Assembly: GCA_028564925.1 (NCBI GenBank)
Contig: CM053030.1
Span: 267,680,199-267,744,198 of the forward strand
Reading direction: 5' to 3'
DNA: 64,000 nt
From: Lithobates sylvaticus
Lineage: Eukaryota > Chordata > Amphibia > Anura > Ranidae
The notes under the pieces were generated by a model that had not been told where the DNA came from, searched no databases, and was given only the letters and a program-made list of their open reading frames with translations. A program made the translations under genes and the position numbers. Positions 43,691-56,867 of the stretch are shown piece after piece; position 1 is the stretch's first letter; every line of letters starts with the position of its first letter.

Positions 43691-45296
43691 CCAGGTACCT
43701 AACACATACTATACACATCTACCACCCTTCTAACTGTCTACAGTACTAATAATTATTAAAAGTATTTAGCCCAATCAATGCCGATCTTAAATCCTCCACC
43801 CCTCCCCAGAACATGCTTGCCTTTCCTTCTTCCCCATCCCACACCATTTAGTGTTGTGAACCATAGGAAATACCTGGTACTTCCAATTAAGGAGAAACAT
43901 GTAACTCGCTTTATGTGACAGAGCTGTACCAATCAATGCTGTCACATGTGTGTTTGATTGACCTCTAGGGCAGGGGTAGGCAACCTCGGCCCTCCAGCTG
44001 TTGTGAAACTACAAATCCCATCATGCCTCTGCCTCTAGGAGTCATGCCTGTGATTGTTAGGGTCTTGCAATGTCTCATGGGACACTGGAATTTTATTTAT
44101 TCCAAAATGTAATGGAATATTGAGGGAGTGAAACATAGGTAAGTATATGGTGCTAGGAAGGGATATAGTAGTATTAAACCCACAGGGGTTTTTAAGAGAG
44201 AAGACAAGGCGAAAAAAAAGAAGGAGGAACAGGGCAGTGTCTTGTCATCCTAAGCTATGGGGCTGTGTGTTTTTATTGATGCACACAGTGTAGGGAGACA
44301 CAGCTCTAGTCCCTAGATCCCACAGGACACTTCAAGAGAAATGAGCCACTCTGGAACAGGAAGGACAGGGTGATCAACAAGTTCACTTTCAGGAGCGATA
44401 ACCTGTAATATTTATAATCAATATACCTAAAAGAACCAGTGTAATAATGTCCATGGAGTAAGTATGTGTGTAGTTAATTCTGGGGATCTGTGCCATATTG
44501 CCTTTTGTCTACTGAAAAAGTTAATTTTTTATAGAATTTTGTAAATAAATTATATTTATAAATAATACAGGGTAATGCAAATACTAGATGGATTAGGTTT
44601 TTGTGAACTGAACTCTAAAAATTATATTAAGACTTAATAATATATTAATTTTAGTTGAATTTTTCCCAACTTAAAGTCAAGTCAAGGGTTCCAGCGTTGT
44701 CATCCCCCAGGCTGGTTCTTTGCCTGTCTTCAGGGCCCCATCCTGACTGTGGGAGCCAGCTGCGACTTCCTAGTGTTCCTTTCTGTTTCCCAGAAAAAAA
44801 AAATCCAATACCGGCAGACAAGGGGAGAAGGAGGTGAATCAGCGGAACTTCCTTTTTAGGTGAAGTTCCGCTTTAAGTAACTTATAGGGAGGAGAAAGAA
44901 TAGTGTTCTTCCCTTGATTCTAATTTCTCCTGATAATTGTCCACTTGTTATTAAGTACTGAGCTCCTGTAATAGCTTGTAAAATCTAAACATCTTTTATC
45001 ATAGCCTGTCAGGAGTTAAAAAATGCCAAAAGAATTTGAAGAAAGCAGCATTAAATGGTCTTTGATGTGTAGCAGAGCACTGGACACCAATCCTATAGTG
45101 CCTAGTGGTTGGCAGGAGGAACCACAGTGGCTAGCAGGGGAACCTGCTATTCAACCAGCCTGAGGAATTGAGTAGATTCGGTGCACATAGCAATGTTTCC
45201 GCAGCTGGGCGGACAGGTAAATATGATTCTGCATTCTTCATAAGTTAGCGATTTGGGCATTTTTTAACCCCCTGACAGGGTAGTTTTAAGCATATA
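43691..45296. other. Intergenic sequence with small repeat fragments
   Basis: 43978-44090 begins CAGGGGTAGGCAACC and contains ACTACAAATCCCATCATGCC, the start of a common vertebrate hAT-type MITE with a ZNF143-like motif; its other end is not clear. 44860-44880 (GTGAAGTTCCGCTTTAAG) matches the tail of an abundant frog repeat by my recollection. No coding sequence was seen. Confidence 0.5.
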
Positions 45297-46892
45297 CAGT
45301 GCCTTGCGAAAGTATTCAGCCCCCTTGAACTTTTCAACCTTTTGCCACATTTCAGGCTTCAAACATAAAGATATAAAATTTTAATTTTTTGTGAAGAATC
45401 ACCAACAAGTGGGACACAATTGTGAAGTGGAACGAAATCTATTGGATATTTTAAACTTTTTTTAGCAAATAAAAAACTGAAAAGTGGTGCGTGCAAAATT
45501 ATTCGGCCCCTTTACTTTCAGTGCAGCAAACTCACTCCAGAAGTTCAGCGAGGATCTCTGAATGATCCAATGTTGTCCTAAATGACTGATGGTGATAAAT
45601 AGAATCCACCTATGTGTAATCAAGTCTCTGTATAAACGCACCTGCTCTGTGATAGTCTCAGGGTTCTGTTGAAAGCACAGAGAGCATCATGAAGACCAAG
45701 GAACACACCAGGCAGGTCCGTAATACTTTTGTGGAGAAGTTTAAAGCTGGATTTGGATACAAAAAGATTTCCCAAGCTTTAAACATCCCAAGGAGCACTG
45801 TGCAAGCGATCATTTTGAAATGGAAGGAGTATCAGACCACTGCAAATCTACCAAGACCTGGCTGTCCCTCTAAACTATCAGCTCAGACAAGGAGAAGACT
45901 GATCAGAGATGCAGCCAAGAGGCTCAAGATCACTCTGGATGAACTGCAGAGAACTACAGCTGTCGTACACTGCACAAATCTGGCCTTTATGGAAGAGTGG
46001 CAAGAAGAAAGCCATTTCTCAAAGATATCCATAAAAAGTCTCGTCTAAATTTTGCCACAAGCCACCTGGGAGACACACCAAACATGTGGAAGAAGGTGCT
46101 CTGGTCCGATGAAACCAAAATCGAACTTTTTGGCCACAATGCAAAACGATATGTTTGGCGTAAAAGCAACACAGCTCATCACCCTCAACACACCATCCCC
46201 ACTGTCAAACATGGTGGTGGCAGCATCATGGTTTGGGCCTGCTTTTCTTCAGCAGAGACAGGGAAGATGGTTAAAATTGAGGGGAAGATGGATGCAGCCA
46301 AATACAGGACCATTCTGGATGAAAACCTGTTGGAGTCTGCAAAAGACCTGAAAGTGGGACGGAGATTTATCTTCCAACAAGACAATGATCCCAAACATAC
46401 AGCAAAATCTACAAAGGAATGGTTCACAAATAAACGTATCCAGGTGTTAGAATGGCCAAGTCTAAGTCCAGACCTGAATCCAATCGAGAATCTGTGGAAA
46501 GAGCTGAAAACTGCTGTTCACAAACGCTCTCCATCCAACCTCACTGAGCTCGAGCTGTTTTGCAAGGAAGAATGGGCAAGAATTTCAGTCTCTCGATGTG
46601 CAAAACTGATAGAGACATACCCCAAGCAACTTGCAGTTGTAATCGCAGCAAAAGGTGGTTCTACAAAGTATTAACGCAAGGGGGCCGAATAATTTTGCAC
46701 GCCCCACTTTTCATTTTTTTATTAGTTAAAAAAGTTTCAACAATCCAATAGATTTCGTTCCACTTCACAATTGTGTCCCACTTGTTGGTGATTCTTCACA
46801 AAAAATTAAAATTTTATATCTTTATGTTTGAAGCCTGAAATGTGGGAAAAGGTTGAAAAGTTCAAGGGGGCGAATACTTTCGCAAGGCACTG
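45297..46892 (+). mobile_element. Tc1/mariner transposon, second family, near full length
   Basis: TA occurs at 45295-45296 and 46893-46894. The termini start CAGTGCCTTGCGAAAGTATTC and the complement is found at the right end. Inverted repeats are about 215-220 bases (to about 45516; from about 46678). Length is 1596 bp. The family differs from the element at 38542 and from the shell at 1-16021. Confidence 0.9.
45689..46674 (+). pseudogene. Tc1 transposase with one small deletion
   Basis: The coding span is about 37 bases shorter than the usual 340 codons plus stop, consistent with a single frame-shifting deletion near 45950-46000. The first frame (45689-46048) carries the N-terminal helix-turn-helix region. 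The second (45997-46674) carries the whole DDE domain. The DDE residues are intact: [17 protein letters not shown] and LNPIENLW. The C-terminus AAKGGSTKY matches the family. The deletion removes the end of the second DNA-binding helix region, where the text passes from TLDELQR to NLAFMEEWQ. The product would not be functional from this copy. Confidence 0.88.
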
Positions 46893-47625
46893 TATAATAA
46901 TGTGATATGTTTGTTTTGGTAACAAGAACCCAATGTAGAGTTTATGGCACTGAAAACAAAAGGAAATATGAAGTAACCCTACACACCCATTAATTTCTAA
47001 CCTTATCCCTGACCCTCAGGCCTGGCTCCATACAGGGCCATCTTTTCCTGGAACAGGGATACGCAGGTTCAAGTGATTCTATTGAGACATGTGGCTGCAC
47101 GGACACAGTGCAGTGCCCTAATATGACATGTGGGTTCATGTCCTCAATCGCACACAGGGTGAGTTTGAGTACCAGGATGCACCCGCGTGTCATATTGGGA
47201 CACAATGGCCGTGTCGGTGCAGCCTCGTGTCTCAATAGATAACAATGGGACGCCAGCAGGAGAATGCCCACAACACCTGTTAATCCCCGTGCTTGGAAAA
47301 GACAGCCCTGCACAGGGCATGGAGCTAATTGCCCCGAACAGGGCCTCAGGCTGACCCTGACATTTGCTCTCTCTGAAACCTTAACCCATCCCTTAATTAA
47401 ACATGTAACCCTCACTAATACTTGGGACCCATTTACTTGCAGTGCATTAAAGTGCATATGTTAAGGCATGTTACATTACATGCTAATGTTCATTGTGTTA
47501 GGGCAGCTCATTCAAAATGGATTAGCTGTCAATGCACCCAACCTGCCTAAAATCGCACATGACCCTTTTTTGTAATGGAATGCACAGCAATGCACTACCA
47601 TGCTTGTGTTGTTACATAGTTAATC
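46893..47625. other. Unassigned intergenic sequence
   Basis: No domain, terminal repeat or RNA gene is recognised. A minus-strand frame at 46990-47457 has no recognisable features and is judged to be chance. Confidence 0.5.
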
Positions 47626-48173
47626 TAGTTGAAAAAAGACACAAGTCCATCCAGTTTAACCAACATAGAAAAGATCCAGAGGGAGGCAAAAAAAAAACCT
47701 AATAAGACATGATCCAATTTGCTCCAGCGAGGGGAAAACACTTCCCTCCTGATCCCCCAACAGGCAATCGGATATTTCCTGGATCAACTTTACCTATAAA
47801 TATTAGTATCCAGGAAAGAATCCAGGCCCTTTTTAAAGCAATCTACTGAGCTGGCCAGAACCATCTCTTGAGGGAGTCTATTCCACATTTTAACAGCTCT
47901 TATTGTAAAGTAAATAAGCCTTTCTTATTTGGAGATTAAATCTCTTTTCCTCCAGACGTAGTGCTCCCTCATCCTCTGTGATGACCTTAAGGTGAATAAC
48001 AATACACAGAGTTCACTAAATGGACCACTTATGTATTTATATATGTTAATCATATCCTCCCTTAATCTTCTCTTCTCAAAAGAGAATAAATTCAGTTCCT
48101 CTAATCTTTCCTCATAGCTGAGCTCCTCCATGCCACTTATGAGTTTGGTTGCTCTTCTCTGCATACAGGAATA
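47626..48173 (-). mobile_element. CR1/L2-type LINE, 3' fragment
   Basis: The minus strand reads MQRRATKLISGMEELSYEERL, LNLFSFEKRRLREDMINIYKYI and later the LRSSQRMREH segment. This is the conserved C-terminal tail of jockey-superfamily (CR1/L2) ORF2 proteins. The 3' end near 47630 carries the ACTATGTAAC-type end motif common to these LINEs. It is 5' truncated at about 48173, where it meets L1 sequence in the opposite orientation. Small frame changes are present. Confidence 0.8.
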
Positions 48174-49559
48174 CCCAAGAGAAGCAAAATTGTTTAGAAT
48201 CTCGACAGAAAAATTACTGGAAGACCCAATAACACAAGAAGAGATTAGAAGAGCAATAAATTGTACAGCAACAGGAAAGAGTCCTGGACCTGACAGATTC
48301 ACAATTAGATACTATAAAACATTTAAGGAAAAACGAATTCCAAAAATATGTGTATACCTGAATAAATTAGGGGAGGGGGAGGAAATGATGAGAGAGTCAT
48401 TACTGGCGTATGTTATGGTCATACCTAAGGAGGGAAAAGATACAACATTATGTTCCTATTATAGACCAATAGCATTGCTAAATGCCGACACAAAACTCTA
48501 TGCAAATGTTTGGCGGCAAGATTAAAAAAGCTAATGTCGAAGTGGATACATGCGGATCAGACAGGGTTTATACCAGGAAGAGAAGGTAAAGATACCTGCA
48601 TAAGAACATTACTATTGCTACAGAAAGGGAGAGGAGGAAAGACCCCAGCTCTATTCCTGTCAATAGATGCCGAAAAGGCATTTGACAGGGTGGACTGGGA
48701 ATTTATGATGGATACAATAGAAAACCTGGGAACAGGACCTAAAATGTCTAAAAATATATATAGACACCCTACCATGTCGGCAATGGTCAACTGAAGTATG
48801 TCTTTATCCTTTGAGCTGTTCAGTGGAACAAGACGGGGCTGCCCACTGTCGCCTCTCCTATACGTGCTATCGCTGGAACATCTATTGGCAACCATACGGA
48901 ATAATACAGATGTGGTCAGAGTGAAGATGGGAGAAGAAGAACATAAGGTCACGGCATACGCGGACGATATCTTGTTCTACATGTCCAACCCTAGAACAAC
49001 ACTTTCAAACCTAATAAAAGAACTGAAGAGATATGGGAAACTATCAAATTTAAAAATTAACCCAATAAAATCAGAAATTTTAAATATAAGCTTAAGTAAA
49101 AAGGGAGAATCAGCATTAAAGAGGGAATTTCCATTTACTTGTGGTGGGAAAGGAATTAAAATATAAAATGTAAAACTAACAACCTTGTTGGGGAAAATGT
49201 ATCATGCGAATTTCATTCCACTACTCAATGAGATTAAAGCGGAGATTAGGAAAATAGCAATACGCCCACTGTCATGGATGGGAAGAATAAACATTGTAAA
49301 AATGGTAATACTCCCATAAATTTAGTATAAATTCCAAACGATAGCAAATACACTCCCTCTGACATTTTTTAAGACATTAAAGACAATGATACTAAGATAC
49401 ATATGGCAAGATAAAATGCCAAGAGTACAGTTTGCACTACTGAGTAGAGATAAAACACATGGGGGGTCAGCAGCACCTGAAATAAAAAGATATTATAATT
49501 AAGTAATAATAGCAAGAATGATAGCATGGACAAACACAAAAAGTGAAAATTTATATCAA
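48174..49559 (+). pseudogene. L1-clade LINE ORF2 fragment, reverse transcriptase
   Basis: Three plus-strand frames carry L1 RT motifs: GKSPGPDRFTIRYYKTF, then VIPKEGKDTTLCSYYRPIALLN, HADQTGFIPGRE, SIDAEKAFDRVDWEFM, then GTRRGCPLSPLLYVLSLEHL and YADDILFYMSN. At least three frame changes or stops separate them. It belongs to a different L1 lineage from the element at 1288-12711. A further about 400 bases of decayed text follow to 49559. The DIRS element interrupts it there, and short L1-like text may resume at 55165-55272. Confidence 0.8.
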
Positions 49560-52500
49560 ATACTTACCGTAATTTTCCTTTCACTGATGGACTCCATGGC
49601 AGCCTACGTATGGGGAAAACGGAAAATTTTATCATACTTACCGTAATTTTCCTCTCCTGATGGACTCCATGGCAGCCTACGGACCCCCACTCCCATAAAT
49701 CTTTGCTCCTAATCAGAGACTGTGTTCCATAACTTAGCCTACTCCAGCAAATGGGAGGGAGACTCCGGCTGCCATGGAGTCCATCAGGAAAGGAAAATTA
49801 CGGTAAGTATTTGATATAAATTTTCCGTTTTCCTGACTGACTCCATGGCAGCCTACGTATGGGAAATAACTAGCCATACAGACTCGGGTGGGCACAAATT
49901 GCTGGTTCAACAAAAGAAGGTTTAATTGGCACCGTTCAAACAGATAAAACATTTAAACCGAAATTAACAGAGGAAAGAGCCGCTGGCTCAACACAATAAT
50001 GCCTCATGAAAGTGTTTGACGACCAAGAGGCCGCTTTGCAGATCACCTCTGCCGATACGTGTCGGGAGGCCGCCCATGATGTTGACATACTCCTGGTAGA
50101 ATGAGCAGTCACTGTTTCTGGAGGAACCAGTCCTTTAGTTGCATATGCCCTTTGGATAGCTTGGACAATCCAACTTGCAATAGTTCTAGAGGAAGCAGGC
50201 AGTCCTCTATTCTTTCCATAAAAGTAGACAAACAGATGATCTGATCTTCTGAAAGGTGCAGTAGCTTCTAAGTAGCTTTTCAAGACCTCACCGACATCCA
50301 AGGGATGGTTAGTTGAAGAATCCTCTGACTGAAAGGTTGGGAGAACAATTTCCTGGTTCTCATGAAACACTGATGATACTTTAGGATTTGATCCTAGCAT
50401 TGGAACCAGAACTACCCGATCAGGGAAGAAGGTAAGGAAAGGCTCTTTGGAACCTAGAGCACTGATTTCCGACACTCTTTTAGCCAATGTTATGGCCACT
50501 AGAAAGGCTGTTTTAAGGGAAATGTCCTTCATGGATAGTTCATCCATCCATTGGAAAGAATCTTCTGAGAAAAAAATCTAGCACCCAAGAAAGATCCCAT
50601 TTAGAGAACCTTGGTTTTCTCTGGGGCCTAAGCCTTGATACTCCTCTGAAAAATTGTCTGGTAAGGGGATTCCTTGCCCAGGAAATACCAGCAAAAGCAG
50701 ATATTGCTGAAACTTGAACTCGCAGGGAGTTTACAGACAAAGGGAGATCCAACCTTGTCTGGAGAAATCCTAGTACATCCTTTATTTCTGGATTACTACA
50801 GGAACCCCCGGAAGGGGAGACGTAGTCCATAAACTTAGACCAAATTCTCTGGTAAACTTTATTTGTACCTTGCCATCTAGCGTTCAGCAGGGTAGCAATT
50901 GCTGAACTTGGACAACCTAATGCTTCCAGCCTCTTCCTCTCAACCATCAGATGGAGATGGGACGGACCCGGATGAAGGGATGTTCCCTATAGAAGAAGAT
51001 CCGATTTGGAGGGAAGCGGAACTGGGTCCCGGTAACTCAACTGTAACAGGAGCGGAAACCATGGCCTATTGAGCCAGTATGGGATGATCGCCACTATCTC
51101 TGCGTCTCCTGTCTGAGTCTCGAAAGGAACCGAAGACTGATCGGAACTGGTGGAGAGGCATAGGTCTTGTGGAAATTCCACTGATCCGTGAGAGCATCCA
51201 CCCCATGGCTTGGGGACAGCGATACCTGGTATAATAATTCCTCATCTCGGCATTGCAAGAAGATGCAGACAGGTCCACTTCTGGAACCATTCCCAATGAC
51301 AGGATCCAGTTGAAGACTTCCGAGTGGAGAGACCACTCGTTGTTCAAGGAGGTTCTTGACAGAAAATCCGCCTGGACATTTTTGGACCCCAGGAAGATAT
51401 ACTGCCGTCAGGTCCTTCAAGTTCGCCTGAGCCCAGGACATAATTGGATTCACTTCCTTCAAAAGGGAGAGACTGCGAGTGCCCCCTGTCTTTTGATGTA
51501 CGACACCGCCGTCGTATTGTCCAATCTCATGAGGACTCAGGCTCCCGATATCAGATGGAGAAAAACCAGATGGGCCTGGAAGGCAGCTCAAATCTCCAAT
51601 ATGTCCGAGACCACCCCCTGGGCAGGAAGATCCCACCTGCCTTGGGCTACCTCCGACCGACAGAGCACCCCAGCCTCTGCTGCTGGCATCTGTTGTCACT
51701 GTTATCCAGGAAACTGGAGCTATTGAATGGCAGTTGAGAAGATTCCTTCGTTGCAACCACCAAGGGAGACTCTCCCGCATGGAGGGAGTTATCCGGATCC
51801 AGTGATCCTGTAGACTTGGATTCCATTGTTGGAGGAATCCTTTCTGAAAGGGCCGCATTCTCCATTGCGCCCACTTTACCATGGGGGCTGTTGCCACCAT
51901 GGTGCCTATTATCCTGAGGCACTCGGAGGACCTGAGAAGAGGAGCTGACATTGCCAGATGAATCCTGTCCTGGACCACTGGAATCTTCTCTAGAGGAAGA
52001 GAGATCGTGCTCTTTACTGTGTTGAACTGTGCCCCTAGGAAAACTAGGGACTGGGTTGGCTCCAGATGACTTTTTTCCTTGATTCAAAAGCCAGCTGAAT
52101 TCTGTCAGGGTAAATATGACTTGCTCCCGGTGTGACAGTAGTTGTTTTCTGTCCTGAGACAGTAGGAGTAGGTCGTCAAGGTAATGTGTAATCGAATACC
52201 TCGGACTCCGATCAAGGCGACCACCGCCAGTAAGAGCTTGGAAAACACCTGCGGCGATGTCGTAAGCCCGAACGGGAGACATATGAATTGGAGGTGTTTT
52301 TGACCCACCGGAAATCGGAGATATTTTTTAAAGTCCTTCACTATTGGTACATGGAAGTACGCTGTCTGTCGAAAGGTCAGCAATGTCTCCATCTTGAACT
52401 TTCCCTTTTTTATAAAGGAGTTAGTTTAGGTAAGTCAGGCCGATAACCGGCCTCCAGGAACCACTCTTTTTGAGAATCATAAAGAGGGGGGAGTAAATCC

Positions 52501-55164
52501 CTAAAACTTTTCCTCGGACGGGACTGGAATGGCGGCACCTTGGGTGATAAGGGAGTCCATGTAGGTCAATAGAACCTCTCTCTTCTCTTCCGACAAAGGA
52601 AGGCTTGTGGGAACAAAACGATGTATGGGTGGATTGTTGAACACCCAGGCATGTCCTAGAGAGACTGTCTTTATGACCCAGTAGTCTTGTATCAAGGCTG
52701 CCCAGACGTGGCAGAAGCGTAGTACCCTACTTGCTCCGCCTAAACAGGCGCTATATCAAAAAGACTTTGCCGCTTCACGGCCCCTAGAAGATGTAGATTT
52801 TGAAGGCTTCTGACCAGAAGGATGGTTTCTCCTCCAGTTCCTCCTAAATTCCCGACCCGGTCTGTAACGCCGTGCATCCCTAGCACGTTCCGGGTCTGAC
52901 CTGGACTGGACTCTCTTCTGGGCAAACAGACGGCGGTCCTGGGGTAAGAATCCAGACTTCCCGCCGGTAGCACGAGTGATGGCTGAATCGAGCTTATTCC
53001 AAAAAAACAGAAGAACCCTCAAAGGGAATTTTGCACCAGGCCTGTTTAGAGGCCGGATCCGCCACCCAAGGGAGTAGCCATAAAGCTGTTTAGCTGTAAT
53101 GGAAGACCGCATGACACGTGCCCTTTTCATCTCACATATTGGAGAGCTCTTGAGGGCTTTTTCGGACATACTTCCCAAGGTTGCACCCATATCATCCGTC
53201 TAACACTCCATTGCTTTGGATAATGCTGCCAAGGCCAATGCTGGCTTACAGGCCGTCCCAGCCGTAATGTATATACGCTTCAAATCCGTATCAATTTCCC
53301 TCTCAAGACCATCCTTGAAAGAGATGGTGTCTTCCAGTGGGAGCGTGACATGTCTTACCAGCCTCATCAAGGCGGCATCAATAAGAGGAGCAGACTCCAG
53401 GTGCTTAACCTCCTCACCTTTAAATGGATACATTCTGGCCACTTTAGAGATAAGAGAATTCTTTCTCTCCACTTTGCTCCAAAATCGAGATAAATTCTCC
53501 CAGTTCACCCAGGAAAGGAAATTTGAGCACTCTTTTTTAAGATGCTTAACGTATTTCCTCTGTTTAGAGGGTGCTTCCACTGGCTCCTCCCACCTCAGTG
53601 CATCCTTCACTGCCCTCACCAGATGAGGGACCTGGGAAAGTCAAATCCTGCACTGGGATCCTCCACTTCAGCTTCGCTGTCTGAAGATCCGCTGAAAGAG
53701 AAATTGTCACGGAAGGGACCTGGAGCTTCAAGGTCTTCCACCTCAACCACTGAAGTTGGTGCAGAGGGAGGTATAGCTGCATGGGTGGAATCTGATTTAT
53801 TCAAGGATTCCTGAACACCCATCCTGACCAAGGCCCCTACTTGCCGGTCTTTAGCATCCCTTTCTTTGCAGCTCGGGAAACATAAATCGCATAGCGATTT
53901 ATCTCCTGGCACTTTCGCTCTACATCCTCAACAGGATCTTTTTTTCGAGCGACCAGAATGGTAGAGGGAATAGTGCCGAGACCCCGACCTTGACTTGTCA
54001 GAGTGGTGTCTGGAGGAGGACTTAGGGCGTCCAGAACTGGACCTAGAACGGTCATGTCTTGACCCAGAATGTGTATTATCTTTGCGTGCTGAAGGACGAA
54101 GATCCGTAATAGAAGGGCTAAAATAGATAATAAGGAGAAAGAAATTCCCTTAAAAATATACCCTATACCAACCAACACAAGCAGAAAGAAAACCAAATTT
54201 CTCCCTACCTGCGGCGTAAAGGCTGGCCACAAGGGGGCGACGAAACATCCATAGTCACAATTCGGACAGGCTGCAACAATATCCATAGTAAAAAACATTT
54301 ACTAAAATCCATTTATTTTATTTATTTATTTATTTTTTTAAAATAAATAAATCAATTTGCCAAAGTCATTTTACCTATGCATAGCATAGACATCTGTTAA
54401 ATCAATAGGGGATAAGGCATCAAGCCTCTTACCTCAGTAAAGCAGAGAAAACAGCGTCACAGCGTTTGTTTGAATGCAGCAGCAAGCCTGTCTAAATCTG
54501 ACAGGCATTCAAATCTGCCGCCTGAATGACGTCACAACGCCGTCAGCGTCACCCCCACGGCGCTCGCGCCCATGCGAGAACGCCGCCATTCATCTGTACT
54601 GCGCATGCACCGACCAAGCCTCGATCCCAACCGAGACTATGCGGCTGCGCAGTACAGGAAAGCGGCGGTCTGGGACGCAGATGCGCTCCAGCCGCCATAC
54701 ACCCGGAAATGGTACATACAACAAACAAAAACAGGCTGCCATACGTTACCGCTCCAGCACGCCGACCACCCGACCTGGCTCCCGTCCACAGGCACATCAC
54801 TGGGGGATTATTCAGGGAAAAGGCCTCCCGCTAGTAGCTAGGACGAATGGCCATACTGCCGCTTTCCAGCCAGTGGCTAGATAGTAAGCTCTTCAGGCAA
54901 CGCTCTTCATCCCCATGTCCACCCTGCTAGTAGCTGGGCTAATGGACTCCAGACACCAAATCATCATCATGTGTGCAGCTGCAACAGGAACCAGACCCGG
55001 ATTAACGACTCCTTGAGGTAAGAACTACTACTTCAGTCCTTAAGGAGGAGGACAAAAAAGGAACACAGTCTCTGATTAGGAGCAAAGATTTATGGGAGTG
55101 GGGTCCTATGAGGTATGAGAGGCGGGATTAACCCATACGTAGGCTGCCATGGAGTCAGTCAGGA
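49560..55164 (-). mobile_element. DIRS-type tyrosine-recombinase retroelement (fossil)
   Basis: Minus-strand parts in order are a gag-like region (about 54300-52750), reverse transcriptase (about 52400-52000; YFHVPI, LPFGLTTSPQVFSK), RNase H (about 51980-51400) and a tyrosine recombinase (about 50950-49950; RVSEISAL, AHSTRSMS). The ends are inverted: CTGACTCCATGGCAGCCTAC near 49835 and its complement near 55132-55160. Extra left-end copies of the motif at about 49590 and 49660 fit the internal complementary region of DIRS elements. It is broken, with several disruptions. The conserved termini and readable domains suggest moderate age. Confidence 0.85.
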
Positions 55165-55272
55165 AATACACAATTAAAGTATTTAGTGAATAAAGGGGGG
55201 AAAATAAGATCCATTCAGGAAATTATGCAGAAAAGTGAAACCATAAAAATAAATGAATGGAAGTATTCAGAG
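55165..55272. other. Sequence between DIRS and hAT insertions, probably L1 remnant
   Basis: About 108 bases with composition like the L1 fragment before 49560. Short frames such as YTIKVFSE are suggestive only. It ends with the hAT target duplication ATTCAGAG. Confidence 0.4.
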
Positions 55273-56671
55273 TAGGGATGGGCCCGGTGTTCGATTTGAA
55301 CCCATGTTCGATTTCTGGGGATTTGTGTGTGCGTGCTGTTAGAACAGCATTGCAGTATCACATCTGGGCGGGTGTCTATAGGTGGCCTGTGAAGGGGGGC
55401 AGGTTTCCATGTGCTTAGAACTTTCCCTGCAAAAAAGTGTAATTTTTGCAGGAAAAAAGCTATTTAAAAGCACTCGCGGCTAATGAATTGATGGCTCCTG
55501 TAACACAGAGAACTGTCATTCATTAATAAAAAACAAAAAAAAGCGTGGGGGTCCCCCCAAATTCAATAACCAGGCCCTTCAGGTCTGGGATGGATATTAA
55601 GGGGAACCCCAGCCAAAAAAAAAAAAAAAAAATGGCGTAGGGTCCCCCTCAAAATCCATACCAGACCCTTGAGGTCTGGGATGGATTTTAAGGGGAACCC
55701 TAGCCAAAAAAAATGGCGTGGGGTCCCCCTCAAAATCCATACCAGACCCTTATCCGAGCACGCAACCTGGCAGGCCGCAGGAAAAGAGGGGGGGACGAGA
55801 GCGGCCCCCCCTCCCGCCTGAACCGTACCAGGCCACATGCCCTCAACATTGGGAGGATGCTTTGGGGGTCTAAGACCCCCAAAGCACCTTGTCCCCATGT
55901 TGATGAGGACAAGGACCTCTTCCCCACAACCCTGGCCATTGGTTGTGGGGGTCTGCGGGCGGGGGGCTTATCGGAATCTGGAAGCCCCCTTTAACAAGGG
56001 GACCCCCAGATCCCGGCCCCCCCCCGGTGTGAAATGGTAAGGGGGTACCCCTACCATTTTACCAAAAAAGTGTCAAAAATGTTAAAAATGACAGGAGACG
56101 GTCTTTGACAATTCCTTTATTAAAATCTTCTTTCTTCTTTCTTCATCCTTCGGTTTCTTCATCTTCTCCTTCCGTCATCTTCTTCCATCTTCTTCTTCCA
56201 TCTTCTTCCATCTTCTTCTTCCTCCGATCCGCTTCTTCTTGCGCTGGTCTTCTCGTCCTTCTCGTCCGGCATCTTCTTCCGTCGGTGTCGGTGTCTCTTC
56301 TTGGGCCGCTCCGCGCAATGGAGGCTCCCGCTGTGTGAGGCTCCGCTCCGTCTGACAGGTCTTTTATAACGGAGGGCACCTGGTGACCCCGCCCCCCTCT
56401 GACGTCATGGGGAAAGCCATAGGGAATTCCCCATGACGTCCCTGTGCGTCAGAGGGGGTGGGGTCACCAGGTGCCCTCCATTATAAAAGACCTGTCAGAC
56501 GGAGCAGAGCCTCACACAGCGGGAGCCTCCCATTGCGCGGAGCGGCCCAAGAAGAGACACCGACGCCGACGGAAGAAGATGCCGGACGAGAAGGACGAGA
56601 AGACCTAAGACTTAAGGTCCGTTCGCGGGTTCTGGTGCGAGCCGAACGGGGGGGTGTTCGGCTCATCCCTA
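55273..56671. mobile_element. Non-autonomous hAT-type element with long internal hairpin
   Basis: The 8-bp duplication ATTCAGAG lies at 55265-55272 and 56672-56679. The termini are TAGGGATGGGC and, in complement, TAGGGATGAGC. The interior has a unit of about 75-125 bases repeated about three times at 55540-55750 (GGTCTGGGATGGAT, AAGGGGAACCC, GGTCCCCCTC) and a long inverted repeat at 56225-56615. There is no transposase. Confidence 0.85.
56225..56615. repeat. Long inverted repeat inside the hAT element
   Basis: The left arm (about 56235-56413) and right arm (about 56445-56612) are nearly perfect complements. They share CTTCTCGTCCTTCTCGTCC, GGCACCTGGTGACCCCGCCC and the TTTATAA segment, with a spacer of about 30 bases containing GGGAATTCCCC. 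Arms are about 170-180 bases. Confidence 0.85.
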
Positions 56672-56679
56672 ATTCAGAG

Positions 56680-56867
56680 CTGAAGCACTTCATGACTTCA
56701 TTACCACAGCCAATTACCGTAGATCTGAGAGGAACTTGAACACAATAGTGAGATTATGTAATTTACAGTCAACATTGAAAGATGGAACATCTCAGGTCTA
56801 TAGAACAACAAGTGACCAAAGTGTTAGGAGCGGTACACGATTATGCGACCGATAGGCTTTGTCATCA
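56680..56867. other. Unassigned sequence
   Basis: This stretch between the hAT target duplication and the next inverted repeat may be further L1 remnant. No motif is secure. Confidence 0.35.
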
